DNA of 64,000 bases from NCBI RefSeq assembly GCF_000710615.1, contig NZ_JDTH01000010.1, forward strand, positions 49,851-113,850, read 5' to 3'. The DNA is from Haladaptatus cibarius D43 (lineage in GTDB: Archaea > Halobacteriota > Halobacteria > Halobacteriales > Haladaptataceae). The translations under genes and the position numbers were made by a program. Below the pieces are notes generated by a model, which did not search any database, was not told the DNA's origin, and was given only the letters and a program-made list of their open reading frames with translations. Positions 9,436 through 19,246 of this stretch are shown here, piece after piece. Within the stretch, counting starts at the first letter, position 1. Every line of letters begins with the position of its first letter.

Positions 9436-10220
9436 TATGCATCCACCCTCCTTTCTCGGAGGAGCTCGGCAAGTTCGGACGCTACTTCGTCTGCTTCTCC
9501 CTCAAAACGAACCATGTCGCTTTCACTCTCCGGTTTAACAAGGGATCGTCGCTCTAACTGTTGTGTAAAGTGATCCGAGTCAAGATCTAAATCCGCAAGG
9601 TCTATTTCCTCAATTTCCTTCCTCTTTGCCTGTCGAATGCCTCGAAGGCTTGCGTATCGGGGATCGTTTATTCCAGTTTGGATGGTAAGAACAGCTGGAA
9701 GCGGGACGGACGCTACCTCCTCAACGCCACCTTCAAGCTCCCGCCGAACACGAGCAGTGTCCTCGGTGAGCTGAAGATGATTAACCACGGCAGCCCAATG
9801 GAATCCGATGCGCTCTGCAAGCATAACACCGGTTACGCCGAAACCGTCGTCGTCTGCCTGAACGCCAGTTAGAATCAGATCTGGCTTCTCGCGATCGACG
9901 ATGGCTTCAAGTACGGTTGCACGTACACGCGCGTCAACGATATCTTGGCTGAAAATATCATCCCAGAACCGAATGGCTCGGTCCACATCTTTTGCTAACG
10001 CGAGACGGATTGTTTCCTCACATGTTTCTGGGCCGATGGTGGCGCTAACAATTTCGACTTCTTCTGAACGTTCCTCACTAATTTGGACAGCCGTCTCGAT
10101 TGCATACTCGTCCCACTCATTCAGCACATGCTCTTTGTACCGCTCCTTGATCACTAAGTCGCTGATTTCGAAATCTTCAGCTAGCTCTGCAACCTCTTTG
10201 ACCAATACTAACACCTTCAT
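9435..10220 (-). CDS. etfB: Electron transfer flavoprotein beta subunit
   Basis: This 261-residue protein starts MKVLVLVKEVAE, the classic EtfB/FixA N-terminus, and includes ILTGVQADDDGFGVTGVMLAERIG and the AMP-binding region. I chose ATG 10220 over an upstream ATG at 10253 because a CTTATAG box (10244-10250) places transcription start on it and the family begins there. It is the first gene of a two-gene operon with etfA. Confidence 0.92.
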   Translation of the reverse strand: MKVLVLVKEVAELAEDFEISDLVIKERYKEHVLNEWDEYAIETAVQISEERSEEVEIVSATIGPETCEETIRLALAKDVDRAIRFWDDIFSQDIVDARVRATVLEAIVDREKPDLILTGVQADDDGFGVTGVMLAERIGFHWAAVVNHLQLTEDTARVRRELEGGVEEVASVPLPAVLTIQTGINDPRYASLRGIRQAKRKEIEEIDLADLDLDSDHFTQQLERRSLVKPESESDMVRFEGEADEVASELAELLRERRVDA

Positions 10221-10243
10221 CTGTGGTCTTACTAAAGACAGCA

Positions 10244-10250
10244 CTATAAG
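10244..10250 (-). promoter_or_regulatory. TATA box for etfBA
   Basis: CTTATAG on the minus strand, 24-30 bases before ATG 10220, indicates a leaderless operon start. Confidence 0.55.
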
Positions 10251-10348
10251 CACAAAAATATATTGTTAGCGCCAGAACTGGCTTCAATATCTGGGATCTA
10301 TTGATGGTGACTAAATGATATGATTAGGGATGAGCTAGTTTATTCTGC

Positions 10349-11566
10349 TCAATATGAGATGATGTTACTCTCCAAATCTCTTGGGTAGTAGGTTATCGAC
10401 TCGACACCGGATTCTGTAACAATGATAGTGTCTGAGTGCCGATAGCCGGCGACATCTGGAACGAACAGGGCGGGTTCAATCGTGTAGGCATGTCCGGGTT
10501 GGATAACCTCGTCGCTTCCTCTGTCGAGGAACCCGCGTTCGTGGACACCAAGGCCGATATTGTGCCCTGTATGATGCTGAGTGTATTCGAGGAGACCGTG
10601 CTCCTCGCAGTAATCATGAACGGCTTGGTCAACGTCGGCGACAGGAACACCGGGATCACACGCCTCGATCGCGAGTGTCTGCATCTCAAGCATATGCTCG
10701 AAGTAATGTCGATGTTCGTCACTCACTTCTCCGATGAACATCGTTCGTTCGAGTTCGCTAATGTAGCCATCAACGTTTGCAGTCGCACCTGTGATAATAA
10801 CGTCTCCATGTTCTAACCGGCGGTTTTCTGTTAACCCGTGGGGAAGGGCAGTGTTTGGCCCAGAGAGAAAACCACATGACGCCGGGAAACCGCCTCGAAG
10901 TCGTGATTGGTATCGCTCTCCAAGGGTGTCGAGCATTGCCATTGACGCATCGAGGCTCGCCTTCTTTGCCACCCAGAGTTCATGTTTCCCTGGCTCGGCA
11001 TAATCCTCAAGTTTTCGGTGAGCGAGATTCCCCCATTTTGCAGATTCCCGCATCAGACTCTGCTCGGTGGGTGACTTAGCTTTCCGATACTCTTTGATCC
11101 ATTCCACCGTTTCAACAGTGACATCGGCGAACTCGTCAAGTGTTGGGCCAGAGTATCCCCAGTACCCAGGTGCACCGTTCATATCTGCGACAACGTGCTC
11201 GACATTGAGGTCAGAAAGCATCTCTGCAATGATTTCTTCCGGGGTTGCAGATGGATGTTCATAGTAAGTCGCATCTGTCCCAGATCCCCCTGGATAATCG
11301 TAGTACCAATAGATTTCATCGAGAAGCGGGAATTCATCGCCATCGGTTCGATCTAGCTCCAATCGTGGAACTGTGAGACTTACCTGGTCTTGTGTGACGG
11401 CGAGACAAACTGGTCGCTCTGTCTGCAAGTGATGGAACCCACTCAACCAACCGATATCCACTGACGAAAAGAGGCAAAGGGCGTCGGCATTATTAGCCGC
11501 GAGATCGTCGCGAACGCGCGAGATGTGACTGTGGTACTCCGCTGTTGGAACTCTCGTTGGAGCCAT
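10349..11566 (-). CDS. M24-fold protein, creatinase-like (metal ligands altered)
   Basis: This 405-residue protein has an N-terminal creatinase domain and a C-terminal pita-bread M24 domain with HHTGHNIGLGVHERG and YTIEPALF. True Xaa-Pro peptidases bind two metals through Asp, Asp, His, Glu, Glu. Here the first Asp pair is lost: the segment reads GATANVDGYISELERT rather than xxDxGxxxxGYxSDxTRT, and the last Glu region reads YRHSDTIIV. The ELERT and GYRxHD pattern matches metal-free creatinase. It is divergent from the first ABC transporter. Candidate reactions are creatine-like amidine hydrolysis or an altered peptidase; neither is proven. A homolog lies at 39.3 kb. Confidence 0.8.
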   Translation of the reverse strand: MAPTRVPTAEYHSHISRVRDDLAANNADALCLFSSVDIGWLSGFHHLQTERPVCLAVTQDQVSLTVPRLELDRTDGDEFPLLDEIYWYYDYPGGSGTDATYYEHPSATPEEIIAEMLSDLNVEHVVADMNGAPGYWGYSGPTLDEFADVTVETVEWIKEYRKAKSPTEQSLMRESAKWGNLAHRKLEDYAEPGKHELWVAKKASLDASMAMLDTLGERYQSRLRGGFPASCGFLSGPNTALPHGLTENRRLEHGDVIITGATANVDGYISELERTMFIGEVSDEHRHYFEHMLEMQTLAIEACDPGVPVADVDQAVHDYCEEHGLLEYTQHHTGHNIGLGVHERGFLDRGSDEVIQPGHAYTIEPALFVPDVAGYRHSDTIIVTESGVESITYYPRDLESNIISY

Positions 11567-11644
11567 ACAGAAAGGCTATCAGGTAATATAATAAATGTTG
11601 GCCACTTTATTTCGACTCTAAATATCTACTATTACACATAAAGG

Positions 11645-11650
11645 TTATAT
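11645..11650 (+). promoter_or_regulatory. TATA box for the first ABC transporter operon
   Basis: TTATAT lies 25-30 bases before ATG 11675, the preferred start of the binding-protein gene. Confidence 0.55.
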
Positions 11651-11674
11651 CTACTGAGTTTGTCATCGCCTATC

Positions 11675-13348
11675 ATGGCTAGTAAGCCACCGCATAACAA
11701 GCGGATAGACCGACGGGCATACCTATCAGCTCTTGGGATGGTTGGTGCAGGAGTTGCTACGGCAGGTTGCAGTTCGAACAACGGATCGGAGGATGATACG
11801 AACGGATCAAACGGAAACACGCTCATTGTCGGTCAGAATACGAAGATGTCCGGCGATGAACCACTCGACCCGCACCGTGCCACACGCATTGGTACACAGG
11901 AAGTGTTGTTTGCTATCAACGAGCCGCTCTTTCGTGTCAATCCGGATCTGAAACCAGTTCCTCACTTGGCAAAGAAATACTCGATGAACGACGATGCGAC
12001 CGAATATACTCTTATCCTCGAGGAAGGTATCAAGTTCCATAATGGTGAAAAACTAACTGCAGAGGTCGCAAAATGGAATCTCGATAGGTTCGTCAGTGAA
12101 TCTCCGATGGGATATCTCGCAGGAAACGTCTCCAAAACAGAGGTCACGGGGGATTACGAAATCACCGTCAAGTACGATAGCCCATTCCCCTTGCTCCCGA
12201 GAGGCCTTTCAGCATGGAATTCTGCTCTCGTCTCAAAGAAGGCAGTTGAGAAAGCGGGCAAAAAATATGGCCAGAATGTTATCGTGGGAACCGGCCCCTA
12301 TAAGTTCAAAAACTGGTCTCGTGGTGCTTTCATCGAGACGGAACGGTTTGATGAATATGACTGGGGACCAGATTGGGTTCAGAATACGGGTCCCGGAAAG
12401 GTGAAGAAATTCCGATTCGAATCCCATCCCGAACCGACGACCCTTCTCAATGAACTTACTGATGGCGATGTCCATCTTTCGAAGTCCGTGCTTCTTTCTG
12501 ACGCTAAAAAAGTGGAGCAGGATTCTAATACGGGGCTCAAGCGCAAAAAATTCACCCGGCAGGCATATCTCTGTCCGAATACTCAGAAGGAGCCAATGAA
12601 TGACGTGCGCGTTCGGAAAGCAGTTACACACGCGATAAAGAAAGATGCAGTTACTGAAGCAGCACTTGGTGGTGAAGGATACGATATTTGGGCGCTCATG
12701 CCACCAATGGCGAAAAATGCGTTGGATAAAGATCGTGCAAAGAGGACTGGACAACAGTTCAACCCTGGGAAAGCCCGCAGCCTTCTTGAACAAGCCGGAT
12801 GGACGAACTCGAAACAGGGTCAAGTCAGATCGAAAGGTGGGAAGAAACTTCAAATTGACTTTCTCACATTTACGATCTCTCGGGAGAAGAAAATCGGAAC
12901 AACGATACAGCCGATGTTAGAGAAGGTAGGTTTCAAAACGAATCTAAAGATTCTCGAAGCGGGGACACTCTACAAGAAACTTGAAGCTGGTGAACATGAT
13001 TTGGTCGTGATGGGGTATGGCGGTCAGTATGCTCTTGAGACGCTTTCAGCGACTCTCACAAGCGCTCAAAGTGCTAAGAAGGGCGGAACGAACTACTCAC
13101 TCTGGGAAAACAAGGAGTTCGACAATCTGCTTCAAAAAGCGCAGACGTCCACGAGCGATGAGAAGCGTAATCAAGCAATCGTTGATGCTCAACTCGTCGT
13201 ACAAGAACAGGCCCCTGTCGTACCAGTTTTGGCTTATAACAAGATTCTCGGCTACAAAAATTCGGTTAGCGGTATCGATACGATGACGAACGATCATCCA
13301 TGGTGGCCGGTCAAAGAGTACCTTCGCCATCTCGAACTCGGACTCTGA
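11675..13348 (+). CDS. ABC transporter substrate-binding lipoprotein, family 5 (peptide type), copy 1
   Basis: This 557-residue SBP family 5 protein has a Tat lipoprotein signal: DRRAYLSALG followed by a hydrophobic stretch and lipobox ATAGC, with Cys near residue 31. It also has the family signature LILEEGIKFHNGEKLTAEVAKW. The start at ATG 11675 fits the TATA box; an upstream in-frame ATG at 11660 is possible. It is exported folded and lipid-anchored. It is the first gene of a transporter set (permeases 13.4 and 15.3 kb, ATPases 16.2 and 17.2 kb) for di- or oligopeptides. Specificity is inferred from the surrounding peptidase and proline genes. Confidence 0.88.
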   Translation: MASKPPHNKRIDRRAYLSALGMVGAGVATAGCSSNNGSEDDTNGSNGNTLIVGQNTKMSGDEPLDPHRATRIGTQEVLFAINEPLFRVNPDLKPVPHLAKKYSMNDDATEYTLILEEGIKFHNGEKLTAEVAKWNLDRFVSESPMGYLAGNVSKTEVTGDYEITVKYDSPFPLLPRGLSAWNSALVSKKAVEKAGKKYGQNVIVGTGPYKFKNWSRGAFIETERFDEYDWGPDWVQNTGPGKVKKFRFESHPEPTTLLNELTDGDVHLSKSVLLSDAKKVEQDSNTGLKRKKFTRQAYLCPNTQKEPMNDVRVRKAVTHAIKKDAVTEAALGGEGYDIWALMPPMAKNALDKDRAKRTGQQFNPGKARSLLEQAGWTNSKQGQVRSKGGKKLQIDFLTFTISREKKIGTTIQPMLEKVGFKTNLKILEAGTLYKKLEAGEHDLVVMGYGGQYALETLSATLTSAQSAKKGGTNYSLWENKEFDNLLQKAQTSTSDEKRNQAIVDAQLVVQEQAPVVPVLAYNKILGYKNSVSGIDTMTNDHPWWPVKEYLRHLELGL

Positions 13349-13359
13349 AAAATTCGACA

Positions 13360-14301
13360 ATGTATAAGTACATCGTTAGACGACTCCTCGTGACTATCCC
13401 CGTCATCATCGGCGTCACGATCGTTATTTCATCGATTGTGTACATGGCACCAGGCAATCCGGCGCGAATTGCACTCGGTACGAACGCAGACGCGGAGGCA
13501 GTTGCAGATCTCGAACAAGAAATGGGATTGAATGAACCTCCTCACATTCGCTATCTTGACTGGATGTGGGGTGTCGTGCAAGGTGACTTTGGCGAGTCAA
13601 TCCGTGGCGGTCGTGAAGTAACCGATATGATATCTGAGCGATTAGTTCCGACATTAGAGTTAGCCCTCGTTGCAATGGTGATCACCTTCATTATCGCACT
13701 TCCGCTTGGCGTCATCAGTGCAGTCAAACAGTACAGTTGGGCCGATAATTTGTCGATGCTCTTCGCCATCTTCTGGATATCAATGCCGTCATTCTGGCTT
13801 GGGTTACTACTTATCTTGGTCTTCTCAGTCAGACTGGATCTGTTCCCAATTTCCGGTCGAACCGGAGCGATATTCACACTAACTTGGTTGTCTTCCCTCG
13901 CACTGCCCGCTATCGCGACGGGAACCCGTCGTGCTGGCCTCCTCACACGAATGACCCGGTCGTCAATGTTGGAGGTTCTCAATGAGGATTACATCAGAAC
14001 TGCTCGTGGGAAAGGAATCGGTGAAAAAAGCGTCATTTATACGCATGCTATGAAAAACGCGATGATTCCGATTATCACCCTTATTGGGCTCCAAATTCCA
14101 CTAATTTTCTCCGGTACCGTCATTATCGAGACGGTTTTTTCGTGGCCTGGAATGGGCCGACTACTCGTTGATGCTGTCCTTTCGAGGAATTATCCTGTAA
14201 TTCAGGGAACCGTCCTCATATATTCGATTATCGTCATCCTCTCGAATCTCTTCGTCGATATAACTTATAGTTATTTCGACCCTCGAATTTCCTACGACTA
14301 A
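13360..14301 (+). CDS. Peptide ABC transporter permease (DppB-like), copy 1
   Basis: This 313-residue permease has six membrane segments and the EAA-loop sequence RTARGKGIGEKSVIYTHAMKN that contacts the ATPases. The N-terminus YIVRRLLVTIPVIIGVT is typical of DppB/OppB. ATG 13360 follows the binding-protein stop by 11 bases; earlier in-frame codons overlap that gene and lack homology. A minus-strand aldolase gene separates it from its DppC partner. Confidence 0.9.
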   Translation: MYKYIVRRLLVTIPVIIGVTIVISSIVYMAPGNPARIALGTNADAEAVADLEQEMGLNEPPHIRYLDWMWGVVQGDFGESIRGGREVTDMISERLVPTLELALVAMVITFIIALPLGVISAVKQYSWADNLSMLFAIFWISMPSFWLGLLLILVFSVRLDLFPISGRTGAIFTLTWLSSLALPAIATGTRRAGLLTRMTRSSMLEVLNEDYIRTARGKGIGEKSVIYTHAMKNAMIPIITLIGLQIPLIFSGTVIIETVFSWPGMGRLLVDAVLSRNYPVIQGTVLIYSIIVILSNLFVDITYSYFDPRISYD

Positions 14302-14341
14302 CTATCATCTATTCTAAGAGAAGTTTGGACAACGTCTAAAC

Positions 14342-15124
14342 TTATAGCTTTGCGCGTTCGAGAGATTCGTCGACGCCGTTGTCTGAGTGGACGATACTAG
14401 AGACGGCACGCGTCATTGCCTCTGGGTCTTCGTGTTGGAAAATACTCCTTCCCATGGAAACGCCTGCTGCACCAGCATCCATTGCCCCGCGAACGTTCTC
14501 GAGCATGTCACGGTCGCTTTGTGGATTTCCTCCGGCCATGATGACTGGAAGTTCTGTTGAATTTACTACCTCCTTGAAACTTTGTGCACTACCTGTGTAT
14601 CCGGTTTTTGCGACATCTGCTCCAACCTCCTCTGCTAACCGAACCGCGTGGCCAGCCTGGTCAGCATTGTCCTCATCGACACCAGGGCCACGAGCGTACG
14701 TCATTGCGAGCACTGGCATCCCGTATTCTGCAGCATCACGTGTAATCCCAGCGAGTTGCTCTATCTGTTTTGGCTCAGAGTCACTCCCAACATTCATATG
14801 GAGCGAAACAGCGTCAGCACCGAGTCGTACGGCTTCTGCGACAGTACCAGTAACCCGCTTATCGTTCGTATCCGGGCCAAGTGTAGTTGATGCATTCAGA
14901 TGAATAATGTAGCCTTTTCCGTTCTTGTTCGGGTGGACACGACGTGCAAGTCCTTTCTGGGTGAGAACGCTGTCGGCTCCTCCGCGTGTGACCGCATCAA
15001 TTGTGTCTTCAATCCGTTTCAGTCCCGGAGTTGCACCGATAGTAATCCCGTGATCCATCGGGACGTTAAGGATTCGTCCGTCAGTTCCAATGCGTGCGAG
15101 TCGTGCGTCGATTCCGGTTGACAT
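14342..15124 (-). CDS. DhnA/LsrF-type class I aldolase (fructose-bisphosphate aldolase family)
   Basis: This 260-residue TIM-barrel protein shows ILNVPMDHGITIG near the N-terminus, the VAKTGYTGS segment with the Schiff-base Lys, and PVIMAGGNP plus AGAAGVSMGRSIFQ for phosphate binding. These mark the archaeal class I FBP aldolase/ADH-synthase family. ATG 15124 matches a CTATAAG-type box at 15148-15154 (an adjacent ATG at 15127 is possible); upstream in-frame codons add non-homologous residues. Known members act on FBP, on 6-deoxy-5-ketofructose phosphate (ADH synthase) or as related aldolases. It lies opposite to and inside a peptide-transporter operon, so a role in the island is possible but unproven. 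Confidence 0.85.
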   Translation of the reverse strand: MSTGIDARLARIGTDGRILNVPMDHGITIGATPGLKRIEDTIDAVTRGGADSVLTQKGLARRVHPNKNGKGYIIHLNASTTLGPDTNDKRVTGTVAEAVRLGADAVSLHMNVGSDSEPKQIEQLAGITRDAAEYGMPVLAMTYARGPGVDEDNADQAGHAVRLAEEVGADVAKTGYTGSAQSFKEVVNSTELPVIMAGGNPQSDRDMLENVRGAMDAGAAGVSMGRSIFQHEDPEAMTRAVSSIVHSDNGVDESLERAKL

Positions 15125-15147
15125 CATTATACACACAGTGGCTTTCC

Positions 15148-15154
15148 CTATAAG
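15148..15154 (-). promoter_or_regulatory. TATA box for the DhnA-type aldolase
   Basis: CTTATAG on the minus strand, 24-30 bases before ATG 15124. Confidence 0.5.
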
Positions 15155-15261
15155 AAGTTCCGACTTGGGTAGGAGTTGCCAATCACACTCGAAATTTCTC
15201 ATGAGCGACTCCACAAACCTATGCGGAAGCTTAACAAGGGGAAACTGTGATAGTAAATGTG

Positions 15262-16161
15262 ATGGCACAGAAGCAGGGAACGCAGAGCGATATAGCCCAG
15301 CAGCGGGTGGATACGAGTTTCCGTTCACGGTCGAAGGTTGTCGTTCGACGACTCAGGCGAAGTAACTTCGCTCTATTCGGACTCGGCATCGTGATGGTGC
15401 TTCTGCTTACAGCAGCATTCGCACCATTTATCGCACCATTCGAACCAACGAACCAGCATTATAATGCCCTCAAACAACCACCGTCTCTCGAACATCCATT
15501 CGGGACAGACACCTATGGGCGTGATATTTTCTCGCGTGTCGTCTTTGGGGCCCGATATACGGTCTTTCTTGGCATCGTTATCGTCGGAATTCAAATGATA
15601 ATCGGCGTCTCATTCGGATTGATTGCAGGGTATTACGGTGGTTGGACGGAATCAGCAATCATGCGACTAGTGGATATCAGTCTCTCAATCCCCGCAATCG
15701 TGCTTGCTCTTGCGATTGCAGGGATGCTCGGTGGAGGCTTAATTCCGCTTGTTGTCGCTGTGAGCCTTGTCGGTTGGCGAGGATTTGCTCGCCTAGTACG
15801 AGGTGATGTCAAGTCAGTAATGGAAGAAGAGTATATCGAGTCAGCACGAGCGGCCGGTGCGACAGATCTCCGAATCACCGCGCGCCATATCTTGCCAAAC
15901 GCCGCATCCAGTATCATTGTCTACGCAACGCTCACCATTCCAACCGTGATTCTTTGGAGCGCAGCACTGTCGTTCCTTGGAATGGGTGTCCAACCACCAA
16001 AGCCCGAATGGGGCGCGCTCATCGCTGCCGGACGTGGTGAAATCGCTGATGCTTGGTGGATCGCAACATTTCCCGGTCTTGCGATTATGTTGGTCGTCAT
16101 CGGATTCAACGCGCTCGGGGATGGCCTTAGAGATGCATTAGACCCAAAACAATCACAATAA
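15262..16161 (+). CDS. Peptide ABC transporter permease (DppC-like), copy 1
   Basis: This 299-residue protein has the DppC architecture: an N-terminal membrane segment, then HPFGTDTYGRDIFSRVVFGAR and the EAA loop SARAAGATDLRITARHILPN. ATG 15262 is taken; a GTG at 15247 would add five residues. The ATPase gene starts 2 bases after its stop. Although split from DppB by the opposite-strand aldolase, it belongs to the same transporter. Confidence 0.9.
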   Translation: MAQKQGTQSDIAQQRVDTSFRSRSKVVVRRLRRSNFALFGLGIVMVLLLTAAFAPFIAPFEPTNQHYNALKQPPSLEHPFGTDTYGRDIFSRVVFGARYTVFLGIVIVGIQMIIGVSFGLIAGYYGGWTESAIMRLVDISLSIPAIVLALAIAGMLGGGLIPLVVAVSLVGWRGFARLVRGDVKSVMEEEYIESARAAGATDLRITARHILPNAASSIIVYATLTIPTVILWSAALSFLGMGVQPPKPEWGALIAAGRGEIADAWWIATFPGLAIMLVVIGFNALGDGLRDALDPKQSQ

Positions 16162-16162
16162 C

Positions 16163-17233
16163 ATGACACAACCACTCCTCAAAATCGACGATTTGCACGT
16201 TCACTTTCACACTGAAGAAGGAACAGTTGAAGCGCTTGATGGTGTCAACCTGGAAATCTATGAAGATGAAGTGCTCGGTATTATCGGTGAGAGCGGTTGC
16301 GGAAAGAGCGTTACTGCGTTATCTACAATAGGCCTCCTTCAGTCCCCTCCCGCTGAGATTGTAAGCGGGAGCATAGAATACGCTGGACGGGATATTCTCA
16401 GTCATTCCCAACGGGAACTTAACAACATTCGTGGGAACGATGTTACAATGGTCTACCAAGATCCGATGACCTCACTCAATCCAGTGCTTACTATTGGAAA
16501 GCAAGTGACCGAACCATTACGTACACATAGTGACGTTTCTGCGTCGGCAGCCCGCCAACAAGCGATCGAAATGCTCGAGGCCTGCGGACTTGCTGATGCT
16601 GATCGGATTATGGATCAGTATCCGAATGAGCTCAGTGGCGGCATGCGACAACGAGTTGTTATTGCGATGGCACTGATAACCGAACCCAAGCTATTGCTCG
16701 CAGATGAACCGACAACTGCACTCGATGTTACTATCCAAGCACAGATCATGGATTTGCTGAAAGAACTGCAGGAAGAATTTGGGATGAGTATTCTCTTTAT
16801 TTCCCACGATCTTGGGGTGATAAGCGAGATAGCAGACCGGATTGCCGTTATGTATGCAGGCAATATCGTAGAGAACTGTACGATGAGGGAGCTCTTCGAT
16901 GCGCCGCTACATCCATACACACGCGCGCTTTCGAAGAGTATCCCATCACTTTCCGACGACCCAGATCGCCTTCCGGTAATTGAGGGTGTGGTACCAGATC
17001 TCCGTAATCCACCGTCTGGTTGCCGGTTTGCGTCCCGTTGTCCACAGTATATCGGCGACGTCTGTGATGCCGTCGACCCTGCTCTTACCACGGCTAATGG
17101 CTTTGAGAAGCATGAGGTTGCCTGCCATCTTTACACGGATATTGCCGCTGAGACACCGCCAGCTGATTGGGAGTATCCTTCAGCACCGAGCACCGGTGCA
17201 TCCTCTCATACTGAACCAGGTGAGTCACAATGA
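16163..17233 (+). CDS. Peptide ABC transporter ATPase (DppD-like), copy 1
   Basis: This 356-residue ATPase has Walker A GESGCGKS, signature LSGGMRQR, Walker B LLLADEPT and the C-terminal oligopeptide-transporter motif with Cys residues in GCRFASRCPQY. The C-terminal Cys-containing domain is characteristic of DppD/OppD. It is preceded by dppC with a 1-base gap and overlaps the next ATPase by 4 bases (ATGA), so it is translationally coupled. Confidence 0.92.
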   Translation: MTQPLLKIDDLHVHFHTEEGTVEALDGVNLEIYEDEVLGIIGESGCGKSVTALSTIGLLQSPPAEIVSGSIEYAGRDILSHSQRELNNIRGNDVTMVYQDPMTSLNPVLTIGKQVTEPLRTHSDVSASAARQQAIEMLEACGLADADRIMDQYPNELSGGMRQRVVIAMALITEPKLLLADEPTTALDVTIQAQIMDLLKELQEEFGMSILFISHDLGVISEIADRIAVMYAGNIVENCTMRELFDAPLHPYTRALSKSIPSLSDDPDRLPVIEGVVPDLRNPPSGCRFASRCPQYIGDVCDAVDPALTTANGFEKHEVACHLYTDIAAETPPADWEYPSAPSTGASSHTEPGESQ

Positions 17234-18306
17234 GTTCACAGTCACAACAACACAAAGACAGTGCCGATGAACAGCAGAGTAGTAGCTTCACATCACACGA
17301 CGGTGAGGAACCGATACTCACACTCGAACAACTGAAAAAGTACTATCCGGTGAAGGGCGGCATCCTAAATCGAACCGTCAGTCAGGTCAAAGCAGTTGAT
17401 GGAGTAACCCTTGATATAGAACGTGGTGAAACGTTGGGTCTCGTTGGTGAATCCGGTTGCGGTAAGTCGACGCTTGGTAAGACAGTACTGCGTCTTATCG
17501 AGCCGACAGCTGGAAAAATCTGGTTTGATGGCTCCGACATTACCGGTGCATCACGATCTGAACTCCGGGATATTCGGCAAGATCTCCAGTTTATTTTCCA
17601 GGATCCTGCATCCTCTCTTAACCCTCGGATGAGCGTCGCAGAGCTCATCCAGGAGCCAATGAAATGTCTAACCGACTGGCCCGCTGAGAAACGCGAAAAT
17701 CGAACTATAGAATTAATTCGAGAGGTTGGACTCAATGAGAGTCACCTATCTAGAGCACCACATGCCTTCAGTGGTGGTCAGCAGCAACGGATCGCCATTG
17801 CTCGGGCACTCGCTGTCAATCCGAAGCTGATAATTGCCGATGAGCCTACTAGTGCACTCGATGTAAGTGTCCAAGCAAAGATCCTCAACTTGCTCGATGA
17901 TCTCCAGGACGAATATGACCTCACCTATCTATTCATCAGTCACGATTTGAGTGTCGTAAAGCACATTTGTGACCGAGTCGCGGTCATGTACTTAGGTGAG
18001 CTCGCTGAGCTTGCATCGACAAGCGATCTCTTCGAGGATCCAAAACACCCATACACTAAAGCACTGCTCTCAGCAGTCCCTGAGGCATCTGAGCAATCAA
18101 AATCTGATCGAATCCTTCTCGAAGGCGATGTTCCGAGTCCCCAGAATCCACCAACTGGGTGTCGATATCACACTCGATGCCAGGAGTACATTGGATCTGT
18201 CTGTGAGGAAATTGACCCGAAACTTAAAGAGATAGATGGAGCCAATCAATGCGCATGTCACCATTACACTGATAACCCCGAACCGAACGACGAGTTTGTC
18301 GGGTGA
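17230..18306 (+). CDS. Peptide ABC transporter ATPase (DppF-like), copy 1
   Basis: This 358-residue ATPase has Walker [10 protein letters not shown], signature FSGGQQQR, Walker B LIIADEPT, and an oligopeptide-type Cys-containing C-terminus. The sequence [12 protein letters not shown] near residue 34 is typical for DppF/OppF. It overlaps dppD by 4 bases and ends the transporter cluster; proline dehydrogenase starts 75 bases later on the same strand and may be co-transcribed. Confidence 0.92.
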   Translation: MSSQSQQHKDSADEQQSSSFTSHDGEEPILTLEQLKKYYPVKGGILNRTVSQVKAVDGVTLDIERGETLGLVGESGCGKSTLGKTVLRLIEPTAGKIWFDGSDITGASRSELRDIRQDLQFIFQDPASSLNPRMSVAELIQEPMKCLTDWPAEKRENRTIELIREVGLNESHLSRAPHAFSGGQQQRIAIARALAVNPKLIIADEPTSALDVSVQAKILNLLDDLQDEYDLTYLFISHDLSVVKHICDRVAVMYLGELAELASTSDLFEDPKHPYTKALLSAVPEASEQSKSDRILLEGDVPSPQNPPTGCRYHTRCQEYIGSVCEEIDPKLKEIDGANQCACHHYTDNPEPNDEFVG

Positions 18307-18381
18307 ACAATAGTACGCCTTGCAAACCTCTCCGGTCGAATTGTTCAATTTTATAAAGGCAACAGCGCCTCTATCAAAGTA

Positions 18382-19218
18382 ATGATTCCACCAATAGCAG
18401 ATCGATTTGTAGCTGGTGAGTCAGCGGAATCTGCACTTGAACATTCTCGGAGAGTCAATAACCAGGGCATCTCTTGCATACTCAACCAACTCGGTGAACA
18501 CTACGGCGATTCAACGAATGCAGAGGCTGATACGCACGCCTATCTCGACTTATTAGGAGCACTCGATAGCTCAGATGTGACCGCTTGTGTCTCGATAAAG
18601 CCGTCACAGATCGGGTTAGACATCGCGGAGACCGAATTTCGAGAGAATTTGGCAAGAATCGTTCAACGTGCTCACAACTGTAACAACTTCGTTTGGGTTG
18701 ACATGGAAGATCACCAGACAACGGATGCTACCCTTCATGCATTCGAGTCACTCTCTACGAAATACGATGGGACAGTCGGTGTCTGTATCCAATCCAATCT
18801 CGAACGCACAAGAAATGATTTGAAACATTTGGCGGATCTCCCTGGAAAGGTTCGACTTGTAAAAGGTGCGTACGACGAACCGTCCGCCGTTGCACTGCAG
18901 GAGAAATCCGCTGTGGATGAAGCTTACCGTGCTCATTTGGAGTTTATGTTCAAAGAATTCGATAACGGAATCGCAGTGGGGAGCCATGATCCTGCAATGA
19001 TTTCGCATGCTAAATCGCTCTATGAGGAATATAGAACGCCATTCGAAATTCAAATGCTCATGGGGGTTCGAGAGGATGCCCAGAGAGAACTCGCGGCAGA
19101 GTATGAGGTTTGGCAGTATGTTCCCTACGGTTCGAAATGGCCCTCGTATTTCTACCGTCGTGTGCGAGAGCGGAAAGAGAACCTGCTATTCGCGCTGCGC
19201 GCCATCTTGACTAAGTAA
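18382..19218 (+). CDS. Proline dehydrogenase (FAD, PutA-type barrel)
   Basis: This 278-residue monofunctional PRODH is close to the bacterial stand-alone enzyme (about 300). Signature strings are visible: RLVKGAYDEP, FEIQMLMGVRED, and YVPYGSKWPSYFYRRVRERKEN, which carries the two Arg that bind the proline carboxylate. It oxidises L-proline to 1-pyrroline-5-carboxylate and gives electrons to quinone or ETF. It sits directly after the first peptide transporter, linking uptake of proline-rich peptides to oxidation; the matching dehydrogenase is at 5.4 kb. Confidence 0.92.
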   Translation: MIPPIADRFVAGESAESALEHSRRVNNQGISCILNQLGEHYGDSTNAEADTHAYLDLLGALDSSDVTACVSIKPSQIGLDIAETEFRENLARIVQRAHNCNNFVWVDMEDHQTTDATLHAFESLSTKYDGTVGVCIQSNLERTRNDLKHLADLPGKVRLVKGAYDEPSAVALQEKSAVDEAYRAHLEFMFKEFDNGIAVGSHDPAMISHAKSLYEEYRTPFEIQMLMGVREDAQRELAAEYEVWQYVPYGSKWPSYFYRRVRERKENLLFALRAILTK

Positions 19219-19246
19219 ATTCACCTGTGACCGCATTTTATTCGAA

